From: Podaxis mareebaensis
Lineage: Eukaryota > Basidiomycota > Agaricomycetes > Agaricales > Agaricaceae
Direction: 5' to 3'
NCBI GenBank assembly: GCA_018524725.1
Contig: JAEUWP010000602.1
Span: 248,001 to 312,000 of the forward strand
DNA: 64,000 bases
The position numbers and the translations under genes were made by a program. Positions 1-11,380 of the stretch are shown here, piece by piece (position 1 is the stretch's first letter; the number at the start of each line of letters is the position of its first letter). The notes beneath the pieces were generated by a model. That model saw nothing but the letters and a program-made list of their open reading frames with translations. It was not told where the DNA came from and did not search any database.

Positions 1-875
1 GCAAACAGATTTCGGGAAGTTGCGATAGTTCAATGGTGAGGGATACGCATTTCGTTCGATGGTGGCTTTGTGCACAATTTCGTCTATCTCATCAGTAGTG
101 ATGCCTGGCCGAATCGCTGCTGCTGTAATATCAAGAACCTCTCGCGTAAGCTGTATATCGTACTCAGCTCCCGGGCGGTGCAAGCGAAAACTGAAGGGAC
201 CAGACTCACTCGGCACACCGTACGCATTTTCTCTTGCTCTTCTGCGCTCAAGATACGAGGTGGTTGGCCGGCCGTGCGCAACTCCGACTTTGGAATGCCT
301 GTGGAAGGATCAGGGCGACATAAAATCCTGCATATAAGCAACTCACCGTCTTCTGCGTAGTCGGGGCGAAGTATATGGGCAGGAACCTCCCGTTTAGGCG
401 ACAGGGGATACAATGGTCGTAAACTTCCTGTATAGCTGAAGGTGGCCCAAGGAATATAGGTGTCATCTAACCGTACAACAGGTTAGCGAAGTTCAGGTAG
501 ACGGTGGTTTTTGTGCGCACTTTGATTTGCTTTTGGTTTAACTAAGTCATGGACAATCTTGTGCTTTTTCTATTCGACCCAATTTAAGATGCAGACAATT
601 GCTAATCGAGGAGTGCGATAAGCATACCCCTGCAGATAAAAGTTGAGGATCGTGTACTCAAGCCTCGTAGTCGCATGGATACTCACAAGCACCCTTGAAA
701 CACTCTTGGCCGCAGAAGAACGATCCTTTAATTCCGAGCCTAATCCATGCAGAGTTCAGTACGGTGTATGCCAAGAAGAAAGCAGGGTTTACTTGTTGCA
801 GGTCGGGCACTCTAGACGAGAGGGTGGGTTTCCATTGGGGCAGGAATCGCTCTGGCAGTTAACGGACGCAGTCAT
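1..875 (-). CDS. MAP1: Methionine aminopeptidase type 1 (5' part; continues beyond left edge)
   Basis: Cytosolic, ribosome-associated metallopeptidase that removes the initiator methionine from nascent chains. The start at 875 opens an exon (793-875) with paired cysteines ending ECPTCNK. A second exon (687-739) reads LGIKGSFFCGQECF. Together they form the zinc finger typical of eukaryotic type 1 enzymes. A later exon (about 347-469) carries the linker PLYPLSPKREVPAHI. After an intron the exon 1-298 gives IPKSE and the start of the pita-bread catalytic domain (PGITTDEIDEIVH, then YPSPLNY at the edge). The metal-binding residues lie outside the window. The exon between about 480 and 686, which should hold the rest of the zinc finger (HKIVH is visible), could not be joined cleanly: every join I tried leaves a frame problem. 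The family call is secure; the small-exon model is not. Confidence 0.9.
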
Positions 876-1731
876 TTTGAACAAAGAAAAAGGCTGTGGA
901 TTGAGCAAGGGTGCCGAGCTAACGGAAGTTGCCGGCACCCAGCGACCAGCTGAGTGGCTGAGCAGCTGAGGCCGAGATGTCCAGGATGTCGCCCTCTCGC
1001 TTCTTCAACCGCAGCCACCACCAACAGCCAGCCTGTCCAGCCGCAACCACCCGATTCCCAGCCCACTTGCGTTCCTTGCGCCACCTGCCCACCCTCAATA
1101 CACTCGTTTCGCTCTAGTCGGCCAACCGTAGTATACCATGCATGTTCCATAGATTAGCTAACCACCCAATAAATGTCTATCTATCTATGCTTACCCATCG
1201 GACACTTGATTCAAATCCACGTTATGAGTCCCGCCCATCCAGCGGCTCCTCACTTCCTGGCCCGTTAATCGCTAACGCGACACTCCAGCCCAATCATCCT
1301 TCAGCAAAGTGTCCCACTTGCATCGGCGAGCATGCTGACGAAGCTGGAGGAAATTACCCTGGATTGATCGGTAACCAGGCCCTAGTTATGTAATGGGCGA
1401 GGACACACGCCAGTTTTTCTGCTATGTTACATCATGGAGTAAATTATGAGGCTATAGTGTTGGCGAGAAAGAGTATATGCGTATTAATATACGAAGACGA
1501 TGAGAATGCAAGAATCAACGGAAAGCATACTAAAAAAAAAAGTGTCTAATAGTACCGATTAAACCGATGAAAGCAACGTTGGGACAGCAACGAGAAGCAC
1601 AAAATGCAAAGATTACTGTGACGTAAGAATAAGAATATGATAAAAGTGTTTGGAAAGCAGGTATGCATACGTATATGACAATGAGCGAAAAACGAGTCCA
1701 AGGATCGGTGAAATGTCGGGGCCATTGTGGG
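876..1731. other. Intergenic spacer between MAP1 and the next minus-strand gene
   Basis: No supportable gene. It holds the MAP1 promoter side (Pro/Gln-codon-like CCA/CAG runs near 1000-1080), a short CTAT microsatellite near 1178-1190 and a 10-A run near 1532. Open frames here are short and have no recognisable protein content. Confidence 0.5.
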
Positions 1732-2364
1732 TCATTGGCCATGAGGGAAGATGTCAAGCTTGAACGCCACATTGGTATCGCTGCATGCCTTTCGCAAGGC
1801 TTTAAAGTGTGACTGCCCAAACACCTCGATCAGCGCCGCCTCATTCTCGTTGACCCATGCCACGGGCGGGAGACCACGCGTTGTTCGGTAGATGCCTTGC
1901 GGAAGTCGTTCTTCAAATACAAGTGTCACGACACCAGTTAGAAGACACTGGATCAGGTTCAGAATGTCACTGATTGGAGGACAAATCTTTCGCATAGATT
2001 CGAATATATCGCTATGGAAGACCATCTCCCACTGAACTCGCCTTTCAGGAGAGAAAAACGAGCTAGCATGGACCGGGAGCTGGAGCTTCATCTTTGGACC
2101 TGCGGGTAGGCCAACAGAAGAACGCCATATGGAAGTGGATTCGAGGGAAATCAGAAGTCGATGGTCATTGGACGGAACTTCTACCCAGCCATATTCCCGG
2201 ATGAGGCGGGTCTTGAGTTGCTGGAGCCAACGGTGAGCACGAGCATAGGTTGTACCGAGGGCTTCTGCGGTAGTGAGGGGTATACGGGTCCGTTGAGCCC
2301 ACTCGTCCATGTTTCTCACATCACTGGAGAAAAGGACTTCAGGCTTGGACTGGGATGCTTGCAT
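1732..2364 (-). CDS. Hypothetical protein, function unknown
   Basis: A single long open frame of about 210 residues from the ATG at 2364 (MQASQSKPEV) to the stop at 1732. The same frame extends upstream to an apparent acceptor at 2399/2400 preceded by a good donor at 2456, so an additional 5' exon in phase (ending LHAFRHSYVS) is likely. I could not find its ATG, and the true N-terminus is therefore unknown. The protein looks globular, with an even mix of charged and hydrophobic residues (RAHRWLQQLKTRLIREYGW, then a hydrophobic stretch around LIQCLLTGVVTLVFEE). No family was recognised. The neighbour on the right is transcribed away from it. Confidence 0.55.
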   Translation of the reverse strand: MQASQSKPEVLFSSDVRNMDEWAQRTRIPLTTAEALGTTYARAHRWLQQLKTRLIREYGWVEVPSNDHRLLISLESTSIWRSSVGLPAGPKMKLQLPVHASSFFSPERRVQWEMVFHSDIFESMRKICPPISDILNLIQCLLTGVVTLVFEERLPQGIYRTTRGLPPVAWVNENEAALIEVFGQSHFKALRKACSDTNVAFKLDIFPHGQ

Positions 2365-2464
2365 ACTGGGGTGCAGAAAGTGTTCGTTGAAGGTAAAAAC
2401 TACAGAGAGAGCGACTATAAATTGCAAGGAAAGGCATAGGGACTAGGGTTGCTTACGAGAAACG

Positions 2465-4062
2465 TACGAATGTCTGAAGGCGTGAAGAAGATCGATAAGA
2501 GGAGGCGAGGCGGCGAAGGGCTGAGGGTACTTGGAAGGCGCGAGGAAGGGGTCAGAGGAGGATGGAGACGATGTTCATAATTCGGGGCAGCCTTTTGTAG
2601 TGGGCGGTAGCCGGACCCTGGCAGAGAAAATGAAATTAAAGCAATCAGTACTAGGGTGCGTCGGGCGAGAATACACGTGTATTCACCCCCGAGCTCTTTT
2701 TCCTCTTTTGGATACAGACCCCCCGCCACCGCTTCCCTTCTCACCGTCCTCTCACCGACCCCGGTTCGAAAGCCTTATCAGTCCCCCTTTCCTCTGCTGC
2801 TTTGCTAGCTCTTCTGCTTTCCTTCTGCTTTCCTTCTGCAGAATTTTGCAAAATTCTTGTTCTTTGTTGTTTTCCCTACGCCTCATACCAACTTATGACA
2901 TCTGAATGTACCTGAGAAATATTGATTCGTTGCCGTCGTCCCGAGGATAAAAAAATGACTTAGCTGTTTGTTGGCCCGAATGAAACTCCGTGCTCAATTC
3001 CGCCAAATCCATCCTACATCTAGTCCCTGTCACCCGTAGTGCCTTCGCTGTTAGATCATCCCTTCTTTTCCGCGATCTCTGAATGCCAACCACTTTCTCG
3101 TCGGGCAAGTTTCCCGGCCTCTTTGGCCCCTGCTTACTTGTCCCTGTGCGGCATCCGCCTTGTCCCCGACCCTGCAATAGCTTCCTTTTGTTTCAGAAAT
3201 TCGGAGATTACCTTTTGGAGCGCAGTTTCTTAGGCAACCAGTCTATTTAATGACGTGAACTTGAAGTTCAGCCCTGCGATCCGTATCCTTTGACTCCCGA
3301 GTCCCGCCTACTGGAAGCCTTCGGTAGCAAGACGCGAAGAGACGCGATACCTATTCTTGTTTTTGACATGAACACTTCAACGGAGTGGAGTACCCGCAAG
3401 GTAACTATCACCATTCCCTGTGATAGCGATGCCTTGACTTTAGGCTACAGCGTTTATCCGGCCTTTTCGAGTAATGAACCAGCTGAAAGCACGATAGTTG
3501 CAGAGTAGGGATCCTGCGGTATCATCAAACCTTTCTGGAAATGGATGTGACCCGGGAACACTTGATCGAGGGGATATAATTACCGCAAAGGATCCTTGCA
3601 TTTGTGGATTCAGATTCAACCATACCTCCAACGTTTCTGATCGTTTCTGGTGTTCATAAGTAGCACACATAGTACGCGCGTGACCACGGAGGTATATGGG
3701 GGAAGTGATTACACGATGCGCTGAACGATTCATGCAGAGTTAGGAAACTTTCCAAGCTGCTTATTAGAACAGCAGATTTAATGATTTCTAATAAGTCGTT
3801 GGAAAATCGGATACTGGATGGAAGTGTATAAACGTCAGAATCGGATTCGAGATAAGAAAAATCAGTGCTGGGTCACGAATGTCACACCAAGCATCAACGC
3901 GATCATAGCTCCGTGTCTGGGGGCCAAGGATGACTCCATCCTATAAACCAGTCTATCGTCGTCTTCCAGCCGCTTCCAGGAGCTGTCCGCACCATAGATT
4001 TCTTTGAGCCAAGTTCTAGACGTGAGTGTCACTCTAGGTTCCAAACTTGTCATGCTTGACCA
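2465..4062. other. Long intergenic region with pyrimidine-rich tract and palindrome
   Basis: About 1.6 kb without a supportable gene. Between 2690 and 2880 the plus strand is strongly C/T rich, with a repeated CTTTCCTTCTG unit immediately before a perfect 16-bp palindrome at 2841-2856 (GAATTTTGCAAAATTC). A 63-codon minus-strand frame (3862-4053, start ATG at 4053) lies just in front of GCN3 and is treated as unproven. Confidence 0.5.
2841..2856. repeat. Perfect 16-bp palindrome
   Basis: GAATTTTGCAAAATTC equals its own reverse complement. It directly follows three copies of a CTTTCCTTCTG-like unit in an intergenic pyrimidine tract. Confidence 0.8.
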
Positions 4063-4074
4063 ATGTACCAGTTG

Positions 4075-5617
4075 ATGGCGACAACCATACCATCACCACA
4101 ACCGGTCCTCTCGGCCTCCAAGTCGGAAAATGAAGAAGGCAATGGCTTCAATATTTGCGATGCATTTCAACGTATCCTGAAAGATGAGCAAGTGCGTGGA
4201 CCTGGCACGTTCTCAACAGCATGACATCTGAATCACGCAGATGTCTCCGCCGCTTGCTGCTATTCTGGCCCTGACCGAGGTCATCGAAAATTCAAACGGT
4301 GAATCGGCTCGTTTATCATCTCAGTACCAAACTGATCTGCCAAACGGACCAACTGCGTAGCTGGTACCATGTTTGAACTAGTGAAAGCCCTTAATGATGG
4401 GGCTGAAGTGCTCAAGCAGCGGACTCCCAATCCCATTAGCCTGAATGCTGGTTGTGAGCTGTTCATCGCCTTTGTCACTTTATTCCCACATGACTCCGCG
4501 GTGCGTCCATGGAACCGCCCAGCTATGATTGGATTGGAGAACCTCATCCAAAAGTAGAGCTTTGCAGATCTCAAGAGGGAACTCGTCCGACAAGGGCAGC
4601 AGTATGCGGCCGAAGCACTGACCTACCGTCAAAAGATTGCCAACTTGGCCGTCGGGTTCATTAAGGACGGTTCGGTGGTGGGTGATACCCAGGCTCGTTC
4701 ATCTCCAACATGCTTTTAATCGTTATCGTAGATCCTAACACATTCCTACTCCAGAGTGGTCATGCAGACCCTGCTTCTAGCCCATAAACGCAAACGGATA
4801 TCTGGTCTGTGTTACCTGAACGGATTTATGACTTATTCGTCGCCTTATCTTGTCCTCTTTCATAGTCTTTGTGACAGAAGCGCGGCCTCGTGGACTTGGG
4901 TTCGTCTCTTCGGATCTTTCATTCATGACGTTATTAATTCTCCCCAGAATCAAGACAGCCGAGGCGTTAACCGCCGCTGGCATCCCTTGCTCCGTGATAT
5001 TGGATGCAGCCGTGGCATATGTCATGGATAGAGTTGATTTTGTTCTCGTCGGCTCTGAAGCTGTAGTGGAAAGCGGTGGCCTCATCAATGCAGTAGGCAG
5101 CAACCAAATTGCAATTATTGCAAAAGCCGCAAATAAGCCATTCTATGCACTGGCTGAGAGGTGAAGACATGCGCCATCACATAAACAGGGTCACGCTCAT
5201 TCATACTGGTTTATTCATATCCAGCTATAAATTCCACCGCCTATTCCCTCTATCACAATACGATCTCCCAAGTCACAACTCGAAAATTCTTTCGTTTACG
5301 CAAGCTCTTCAACCCGATCCATCTGAAGCAATGATTCAACACTCGACCCAGCCGGTCCCTGCCGATGAAAATCAGGGAAAACCGAGGGATTCCATTTCTG
5401 GAGCGGACCTTCCGCCGAAAATCACACAAGAGCAAATCTGCCAAAACAACCCAGATGTCGATTATACGAGGTAATGAAAAATCAGTGTCTCGCCTTCCCT
5501 GGCGGCTAACCAGCACCACTTTTCAGGCCTGACTTAATCTCACTGGTATTCTCAGATGTAGGAAGTCTCACTCCAGAAGGTGTTAGCCAATACCTTGTCG
5601 GTATGTTTGCAGGATAA
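4075..5617 (+). CDS. GCN3: Translation initiation factor eIF2B subunit alpha (GCN3)
   Basis: Regulatory subunit of the eIF2B complex, the guanine-nucleotide exchange factor for eIF2. It senses phosphorylated eIF2 and is needed for general amino-acid control. Nine exons close in frame: 4075-4191, 4241-4298, 4361-4500, 4558-4677, 4732-4804, 4866-4899, 4948-5160, 5225-5470 and 5527-5617, giving 363 residues, close to the family length. Diagnostic stretches are LNAGCELFIAFVTLFPHDS, VTEARPRGLG, LTAAGIPCSVILDAAVAYVM, DFVLVGSEAVVESGGLIN and, at the C-terminus, VFSDVGSLTPEGVSQYLVG. A second in-frame ATG lies 12 nt upstream (4063), before which the frame closes with a stop, so the protein starts at one of these two. 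A Ser/Pro/Glu-rich insert (about 5325-5450) interrupts the Rossmann-like C-domain, as is usual in fungi. Confidence 0.95.
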
Positions 5618-6511
5618 GGCCTTGTATCTTGGGTTGTACCTTTGAAAATAGTATGCCATGACCTTGAACCAGCAATTCAGGCGGCACCGAGCCTAATGGT
5701 GTACGTCTTTGATAGGCGATAACCGTGGCTCGCTTGAACTTGCTGTGACTGATGCTTTCATCTTCATCTGGCATTAATTAGATAGGACTGATGGAAAACC
5801 CATCCACATGTACACGTATTAATATCTCGTGGTGTCCACGACATAACCTTGAGTGTGGTAATCCCTTGTTACTGATCCATGCACAACGACGTTCTTGGTA
5901 TGTCACCCCCATCCCATACCGGTCCTCCCACTGGAAGATTCCATTTTTGTATACGTGGGGCTCCAACAGCACAGAATACCGTCGGCTGACTCCCTGGCTA
6001 ACCCTAAGAACATTTTATCTTCATCGGTCTGTTGGCAATGACGGCATTTTCTGCTTCGCTTCCCTGGAAGCAGAGAGGAAAAAATAGTCATCTGCTTGGA
6101 TCAAACGTTTGGGTTTTAGCTTTTTGGCATAGACATCGTAGAGATTGCATTCATGGCAATGGACTTGGAAGATATGGACAAACATCAAAACCGTGGGCTG
6201 GAACAATGATCGATTTTAGTTACCCCGATGACGAATTCGGTTACTGTCAGGGAATCCACCTGCAAAACGTATGGTATGCTATCTCGATACGTGTACTCGA
6301 GCAAGAACTGGCAGCCCGATGTGGCTAATCTCCTTCAATCAGTTCCAATATTTCTCAAACCTGTGCCCACTAATCAGTGACATTACAGTGGTGTCTTCAC
6401 GGTATAAATCATGGAACCGTGGGGTGAATATGTTTGACTTGCAATCCGTCTCTACGCGCCGTTGGCGACCTCTATTATTCCTCGTTTCCTTCGCTTGACC
6501 ATTACCCGAAT
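5618..6511. other. Unresolved region with coding-like fragments
   Basis: No gene model closes. Minus-strand frames include a possible exon after the acceptor near 6284 and a frame containing VHCHECNLYDVYAKK (about 6150-6195), followed by a frame reading EPHVYKNGIFQWEDRYGMG (about 5910-5970). These look protein-like but cannot be joined without stops. They may be remnants of a decayed gene or a gene with introns I cannot place. Confidence 0.35.
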
Positions 6512-6947
6512 ATGTGCCGTTGGCGGCAGTGAGTACTACTGTACTTGGGGCCGAAGGTCGCGTTGATTGTGGCTGCGTCAACCAGGGTGAAGCATATATA
6601 CACGAAGTGCGGACATGTTATGAGTGCGGTATGTGGGTGTTTAAGCTCCTGCTACGTTCGTAGTCCGAGTCCCCTTGATAGCCCGACGAGCTGGTACTAT
6701 GACTTCCGACTGCGACTATTGACATATTGAGAAGTCCCATAGATTGAATGTGACGACCGCTACTGCAAGTTCAGTCGGAAACATCCTCGATATTGTGGCC
6801 CAGATTGCACCAAAACCTGTTGGCAATAGTGAGCGAGCAAAGAGGTTCGAGGGGCGAATAAAGGAGCTAACCTTTGCCTATGGCTTTACTAGTCGGCAGT
6901 TTCCACAACAGTACGGTATGGGGTACCGTTCAGCTTTCGGTGGCTGA
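6512..6947 (+). CDS. Small cysteine-rich protein (MC-start, C-x-H / C-x4-C-x-FSR-x-H pattern)
   Basis: A 66-residue protein from four exons (6512-6528, 6586-6628, 6743-6828, 6893-6947), all with GT-AG borders and closing in frame. It begins MCRWRQ, then Y-x2-C-x-H-V (YTKCGHVM), then ECDDRYCKFSRKH, then C-x4-C-x4-C (YCGPDCTKTCWQ), and ends with a Tyr/Gln/Gly-rich tail. There is no signal peptide or membrane segment, so the cysteine and histidine spacing suggests an intracellular metal-binding fold rather than a secreted disulfide protein; that is inference. The minus-strand gene at 12012-12385 shares the same arrangement. It is too fragmented by introns to be seen as one frame. No named family was recognised. 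The open frames and matched motif order in the two genes are the main support. Confidence 0.72.
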
Positions 6948-8323
6948 AGGAGCATTGGCATGGTCGCTTATCTCGACGTAGATGTTACACACGAAGGGTT
7001 TTGCCCGAAATGCACTGAGCAAGCAGGCTCATCCCAGTGACGTCGGAGGGTTGGTAGAAGTCAATTGTTGTGGAAAAAGCGGAAGGTCAACGGATATGAG
7101 GGCAGCCACGAACCCATGTAGCAATAGATATCGAGTCTAGACCTATTCCTATGATTCAGTGTACTTGACAGGGAGGGAATGTCACAGAGAAGGAGCATGG
7201 GACGCGGAGGTATTTAGTGGAAGGACTTCTTGTCCTCAAGGTGACAGACAATTGAGGCCTGAAAAGGCGCCAAAAGTGCGTCCAAATACATATCAAGTTG
7301 GGGCCTCCTTGGCTATGGGAAAACACTGTGATAGTGGCCAATGGAAAATGATTTGCCAATCAAGCTGTCGAGGGTACAGATAACCCAGGAACCTTTGCTC
7401 TAAACCGGAAGTAAGTCCGGAATTTTCCAGGTCCATCGAATGCAGAAATAACAGATGAGTCCAATGATTGGCAGGGCGGCAAGACACGAGAAAGAACACC
7501 CAGTACAGGGAGGCGATACCATCTAATCGTAGGATCATTGGCGTACTCGGCACATGCTTCTGACATGCGTTAACGATGACAATGACGAAAGAAATGTTGG
7601 AAACCCTGGGACAAGACCGAAGTAAGACAAAAGCATTCCAGGAAGTCGGCCTTTCCCCGCATCGCGTAAAATGTGAGCCGAGGACATGTCCAGCTAGCGG
7701 AAAGGTTTTTTATATTCAAGGCTCTGCATGACATATCGTGGCACTGGTGACCCGGTTTGATACCAGTGACGACTCACATGGAAAAAAATATCTTTCGTAG
7801 AACACAGTTTTCTGATCCTTCGGGGAACGCACCAGAATAATGTCGGATATATATACAGGGTAGGAGCATCCAGGTTGCATGCAGGCAGATCTTCGAGTGG
7901 TGAGAGGGGCACCGCCGGTATGGCGCAAATATGGGAGCATGACCGGAAGAGCGGGACCGGAGCGACATTAAAGAGGCCCCGATCAGGAGGTACTAAGTTG
8001 ATTCTGCGTGTCCTTAAGGAATTCTGTGTTGAGTTTGATGCTGTCAACAAGTGGCTGAAGGAGGCACATCGGACCCCTGGAATTTGCGAGCGCGGGAGCT
8101 AGATCTTGTGCCGCATTCGAGGGAGTGACACAGCATCTCAACATGGCCGCAGAGGATCTTTCTGTGTAGGGTCACCAGGATTCGTCGTGCTAGGGTGCCA
8201 GTCAATTTCGCGGAAAGGCAGGTGGCTCTCCCAAACAGACTTACCGCAAGCGGACTGTTACGTAATCAGTAAGTTCCCTAATCACGGAGGGGCGCTGATC
8301 ATTTGTTGACCTGACCTCTTGCC
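6948..8323. other. Unresolved 1.4-kb stretch upstream of the cyclin gene
   Basis: No complete gene. On the minus strand near 7430-7520 one frame encodes a hydrophobic segment (FSCLAALPIIGLICYFCIRW), while an overlapping frame is open for longer (7293-7553). Both lack a credible start and splice context. On the plus strand 7875-8102 is open but has no recognisable content. It probably combines the cyclin promoter with decayed sequence. Confidence 0.3.
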
Positions 8324-9681
8324 ATGTCGGACACGGCCTCGAGCTCGCAATGGTACTTTCCCTTGTCAGCACTCAGCTTCACACCTACCCAAGCTCCTCT
8401 ATCAAAGGAACTGTATGATAGGGCCAGAGGAGTGGAGTTTCTTTTCCGCTTAGGCTCATCATTGGCACTGTCGGTCACCTGGGTTTAAGCAACCAAATCG
8501 TTCTTGTTGAATCTGATGCAATTACATAGCCCAACCTCAGCCATGTGCACCGCAGCGACGTGGTTCCACCGCTTCTATATGCGACATTCCATGAGCGACT
8601 TTCACCGCCAAGTAAGGCTATTCCTTCTTCCGCGCTTTGCACGCCCCTAATGGATTTCCCAAGGACCTTGCCGCTGCGTGTATCTTTCTCGCTACAAAAA
8701 CTGAGGAATGTGGTCGCAAACTCCGGGACGTGGCAAGGGTATGTCAAGCAAAAATCCACAATACAGATGTCAACAACATCCCGGCTGACGGAAAGGTGCG
8801 TTTCATGTTTTGCATGCCAGTTTTAACTCAACATACTCACTATCTTTGTAGGATGTAGAACAATGTCAAACAGCGATCCTTCTTACCGAGGAGGCCTTAT
8901 TGGATGCTATTTGTTTTGATTTCGTTGTTGAAAATCCTCACTCTCACCTAGTCGACATGTTTGACGCCGCGCTGACCGATGACCTCGTGCAAGAATATGC
9001 GTGGAGCATTGCACACGATTCGTCGGTGATTTCTCATAATCATTTTGAGCCTCTTCGCCTCACCTCGAATCCAGATATCGCACCCCTTTATGCATCTTGT
9101 ATCCACCAAAGATTATTGCGGCAGCTTGCTATGTCCTCGCCCAGCGAATCCATGATGGACCTAACTCGCCTTCTCTTGATGCCCGCATTTCTACTACCGC
9201 TCCTTCCACTTCCTTGCCTACTCCTCCAACTCACAAACCTCCCTCCCCTGACGCCACGAGGTTTGCGATAGAGCACTTCCAACTCACTGAAAGTGAATCA
9301 TCTTCTGTTGCAGGTATAGCACCGCTATCTTAAACCAACCTCTCACTGAAACCTCTGCGTGATTAGTTGCGCTCGCAATTCTCCTAGATTTCTACAGTGC
9401 ACAGGATGTGACCACCTACCCATACCTTTCTGCGATTATCTCGGTAAGTCTGACTTATTCATGCGATGTACCTCGGAGTCTAATCATTAATCATGTATTA
9501 GGTCGCGCCGCCAGTCTCCTCGTACTCCGGCAATAAAATGTTCGCGCCGTTTGCTACAATGGCACAAGCATCAACTAGTGATGTTATCACTAGGGAGTCT
9601 TTCGATAGCAGGACCCCAAATTCTTCACATGGGGGTCATACCCCTGCGACACACACCTCAGATGCTCAACCCAATGCGTGA
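8324..9681 (+). CDS. Cyclin K/T-type cyclin (CTD-kinase or P-TEFb regulatory subunit)
   Basis: Probable regulatory cyclin of a transcriptional CDK acting on the RNA polymerase II C-terminal domain. Seven exons close in frame (8324-8469, 8530-8611, 8664-8795, 8852-9021, 9075-9313, 9367-9443, 9502-9681), giving 341 residues. The first cyclin box shows GVEFLFRLG, CTAATWFHRFYMRHSM, then AAACIFLATKTEECGRKLRD. The second box holds TEEALLDAICFDFVVENPH and SYRTPLCILYPPKIIAAACY. The WFHRFYMxxS and ATKTEE-type motifs place it with cyclins C/K/T rather than mitotic cyclins. The C-terminal tail is Pro/Ser/Thr-rich. Ctk2/Lsc1 and Pch1 types cannot be told apart by eye. The first donor is GTCGGT; the other GT nearby breaks the frame. 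It converges with the next minus-strand gene, only 21 bp apart. Confidence 0.88.
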
Positions 9682-9702
9682 ACGAAATCAATTGATCTTC
9701 GT

Positions 9703-11380
9703 TTATGCGAGCCATTCGCCATAAGAGTACATCATAGGCTTTTTGTCGCGGGGCCATCGCAAGCTCTGCACACCGCCGGAATCGTCTTGACCATTGGCAT
9801 TGATGATTTTATCTCGCCAATCGCGAATGAAGTCAACGTGTAAAGGCTTTCCCCTCTCGATTGGTGGGGGAAGGTAACCCTCAAGTCCTTGATGCGACAA
9901 GGAGACTGAAAATGACGTTATATGCGCGGAAATAGATGCATCTTCGAGGGTGTCAGCGAGTTGAATAGCTTAGTGCAAAGCGCTAGTTTACCTTGGCTTT
10001 TACCCTGCCAATTTGATTCCGAAATAGCCGGCGTAGGAACTTCGGCCTGGGATGCAGGAAGCGTGATTTCAGCTCGCAGGGCGTTGAGTGGTTCGGGTAC
10101 CTACATATAACCAGGGCGTGTATCAGTTACATCGGCATCTGTGCAATCACAAGGACAGCCTCGAGATCCTGGTCTAGGACATCGTAGAACCGAGCGGGCA
10201 TATTGATATGCCTTGGGTTGCTGGGGTCGACGTAACCCACCTTGGGTCTCTGATAGCCATCTTCGCACCCCATGGCAGAGGCAATCCAGAATGTAATGCA
10301 CTCAAGGACAGTGGGCGTATGTTCGTCCAAATGCCAAATGTCGGAAATATATCCGGAGCACCATCCTAGATACAAAGTGTCAGATCAATCCTAGTCATTC
10401 GTTGATCAGATTTACCATCGGAAAACGCGCCAAATGCCCATATGTTCCAGGATGTGATGATGAACCATTTGGTATTGTGTTTGACGCAAGTGTCCCAAAG
10501 CTGAGAACTCGTGAGCAATGACCTTGGCATTAAACAGCTTACATACCTTTGCCCATACTCTATGTTTACTTTGAAGTTCCGAAGGGTAAACGTGACCCTG
10601 GGCCACGAACGGAGGAAGCTTAAGGATTGTCGATGAGGGCTCAAGACACGTGAGATTCCCAAGGGCCTAATCTTACCGCACTGCACCGGACAAACTCTTC
10701 GAAATCGGCTTGGGACAAGATCCAAGGTGGCTGGTAAGCGACAACAAGTGCATTTTGAGGTTCATCGTTCCCCTGTGGCGTTCGTCCCCAGAGGAAATAA
10801 TCAAAAATATTCTGGTCGATATCATACGCCTGGTTGAGGTGAAACTTCCAATCGAGCGTGTCCTTGTATAGTATGTGGAATAGTCTTTGGGCTGACTTTA
10901 GTGGGAGTGTGTCGAGAAAGGCTGCAAGACTAGAGTATGTCCCATGAACAAGCGTCTCGTTGGCGGGCATGACACACCTACCGGTCAATGGTATCCATTG
11001 GATGATCGAGCCTATGAGGGAGACCATCCCGCCTCCGCGTCCCAAGTGACAGCTTCTCAGTGCCGTGTAGGTCTTCGAATTTGGATTGCACCCTTTGTAG
11101 GTTATTCAACGTCCCTATAACAGTCCCCCATTAAGTGCGTCGCCCGAGGCATACGATATGGTCCTTACTCACATGCGACGACTTGCTGAGCCAAACCAGA
11201 AGGATCGATTTGGTAGATATTCTCCAGGCGCCGCCAGGCTTCGGACTTGACGCTTAAATAGTTCTTGTGGCTCTTATGACCTGCAGGGGGGAGGGCCGGC
11301 ATCCCTGCAACTTCCTGGATATGTGGAAGCGTTGTACTTGTAACATATTGAAGGAGGTCGAGGCTATGAGTGTTGAACAT
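9703..11380 (-). CDS. Orphan Agaricomycete-type protein, function unknown
   Basis: Eight exons close in frame from ATG 11380: 11173-11380, 10982-11114, 10677-10929, 10547-10618, 10416-10500, 10157-10365, 10004-10100 and 9703-9941, giving about 431 residues. A TAA at 10127 would end the protein early. I place that region inside an intron (10101-10156, donor GTCCTT, weak) because the downstream exons reopen in frame with protein-like sequence (YLPPPIERGKPLHVDFIRDWR). The centre is aromatic-rich (KWFIITSWNIWAFGAFSDGW and LECITFWIASAMG), resembling a lineage-restricted family of unknown function that I believe is common in mushroom genomes; that is recollection, not a search. There is no signal peptide. 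Its 3' end converges on the cyclin gene. Confidence 0.7.

Noticed and set aside
3862..4053. 63-codon minus-strand ORF with an ATG only 10-22 bp from the GCN3 starts
   Set aside because: No promoter space, no recognisable content and no splice context; kept as unproven in the intergenic note.
10127..10129. TAA as the end of the orphan minus-strand gene
   Set aside because: Exons downstream to 9703 are in phase through a 56-nt intron and read as protein, so the stop was placed inside an intron.
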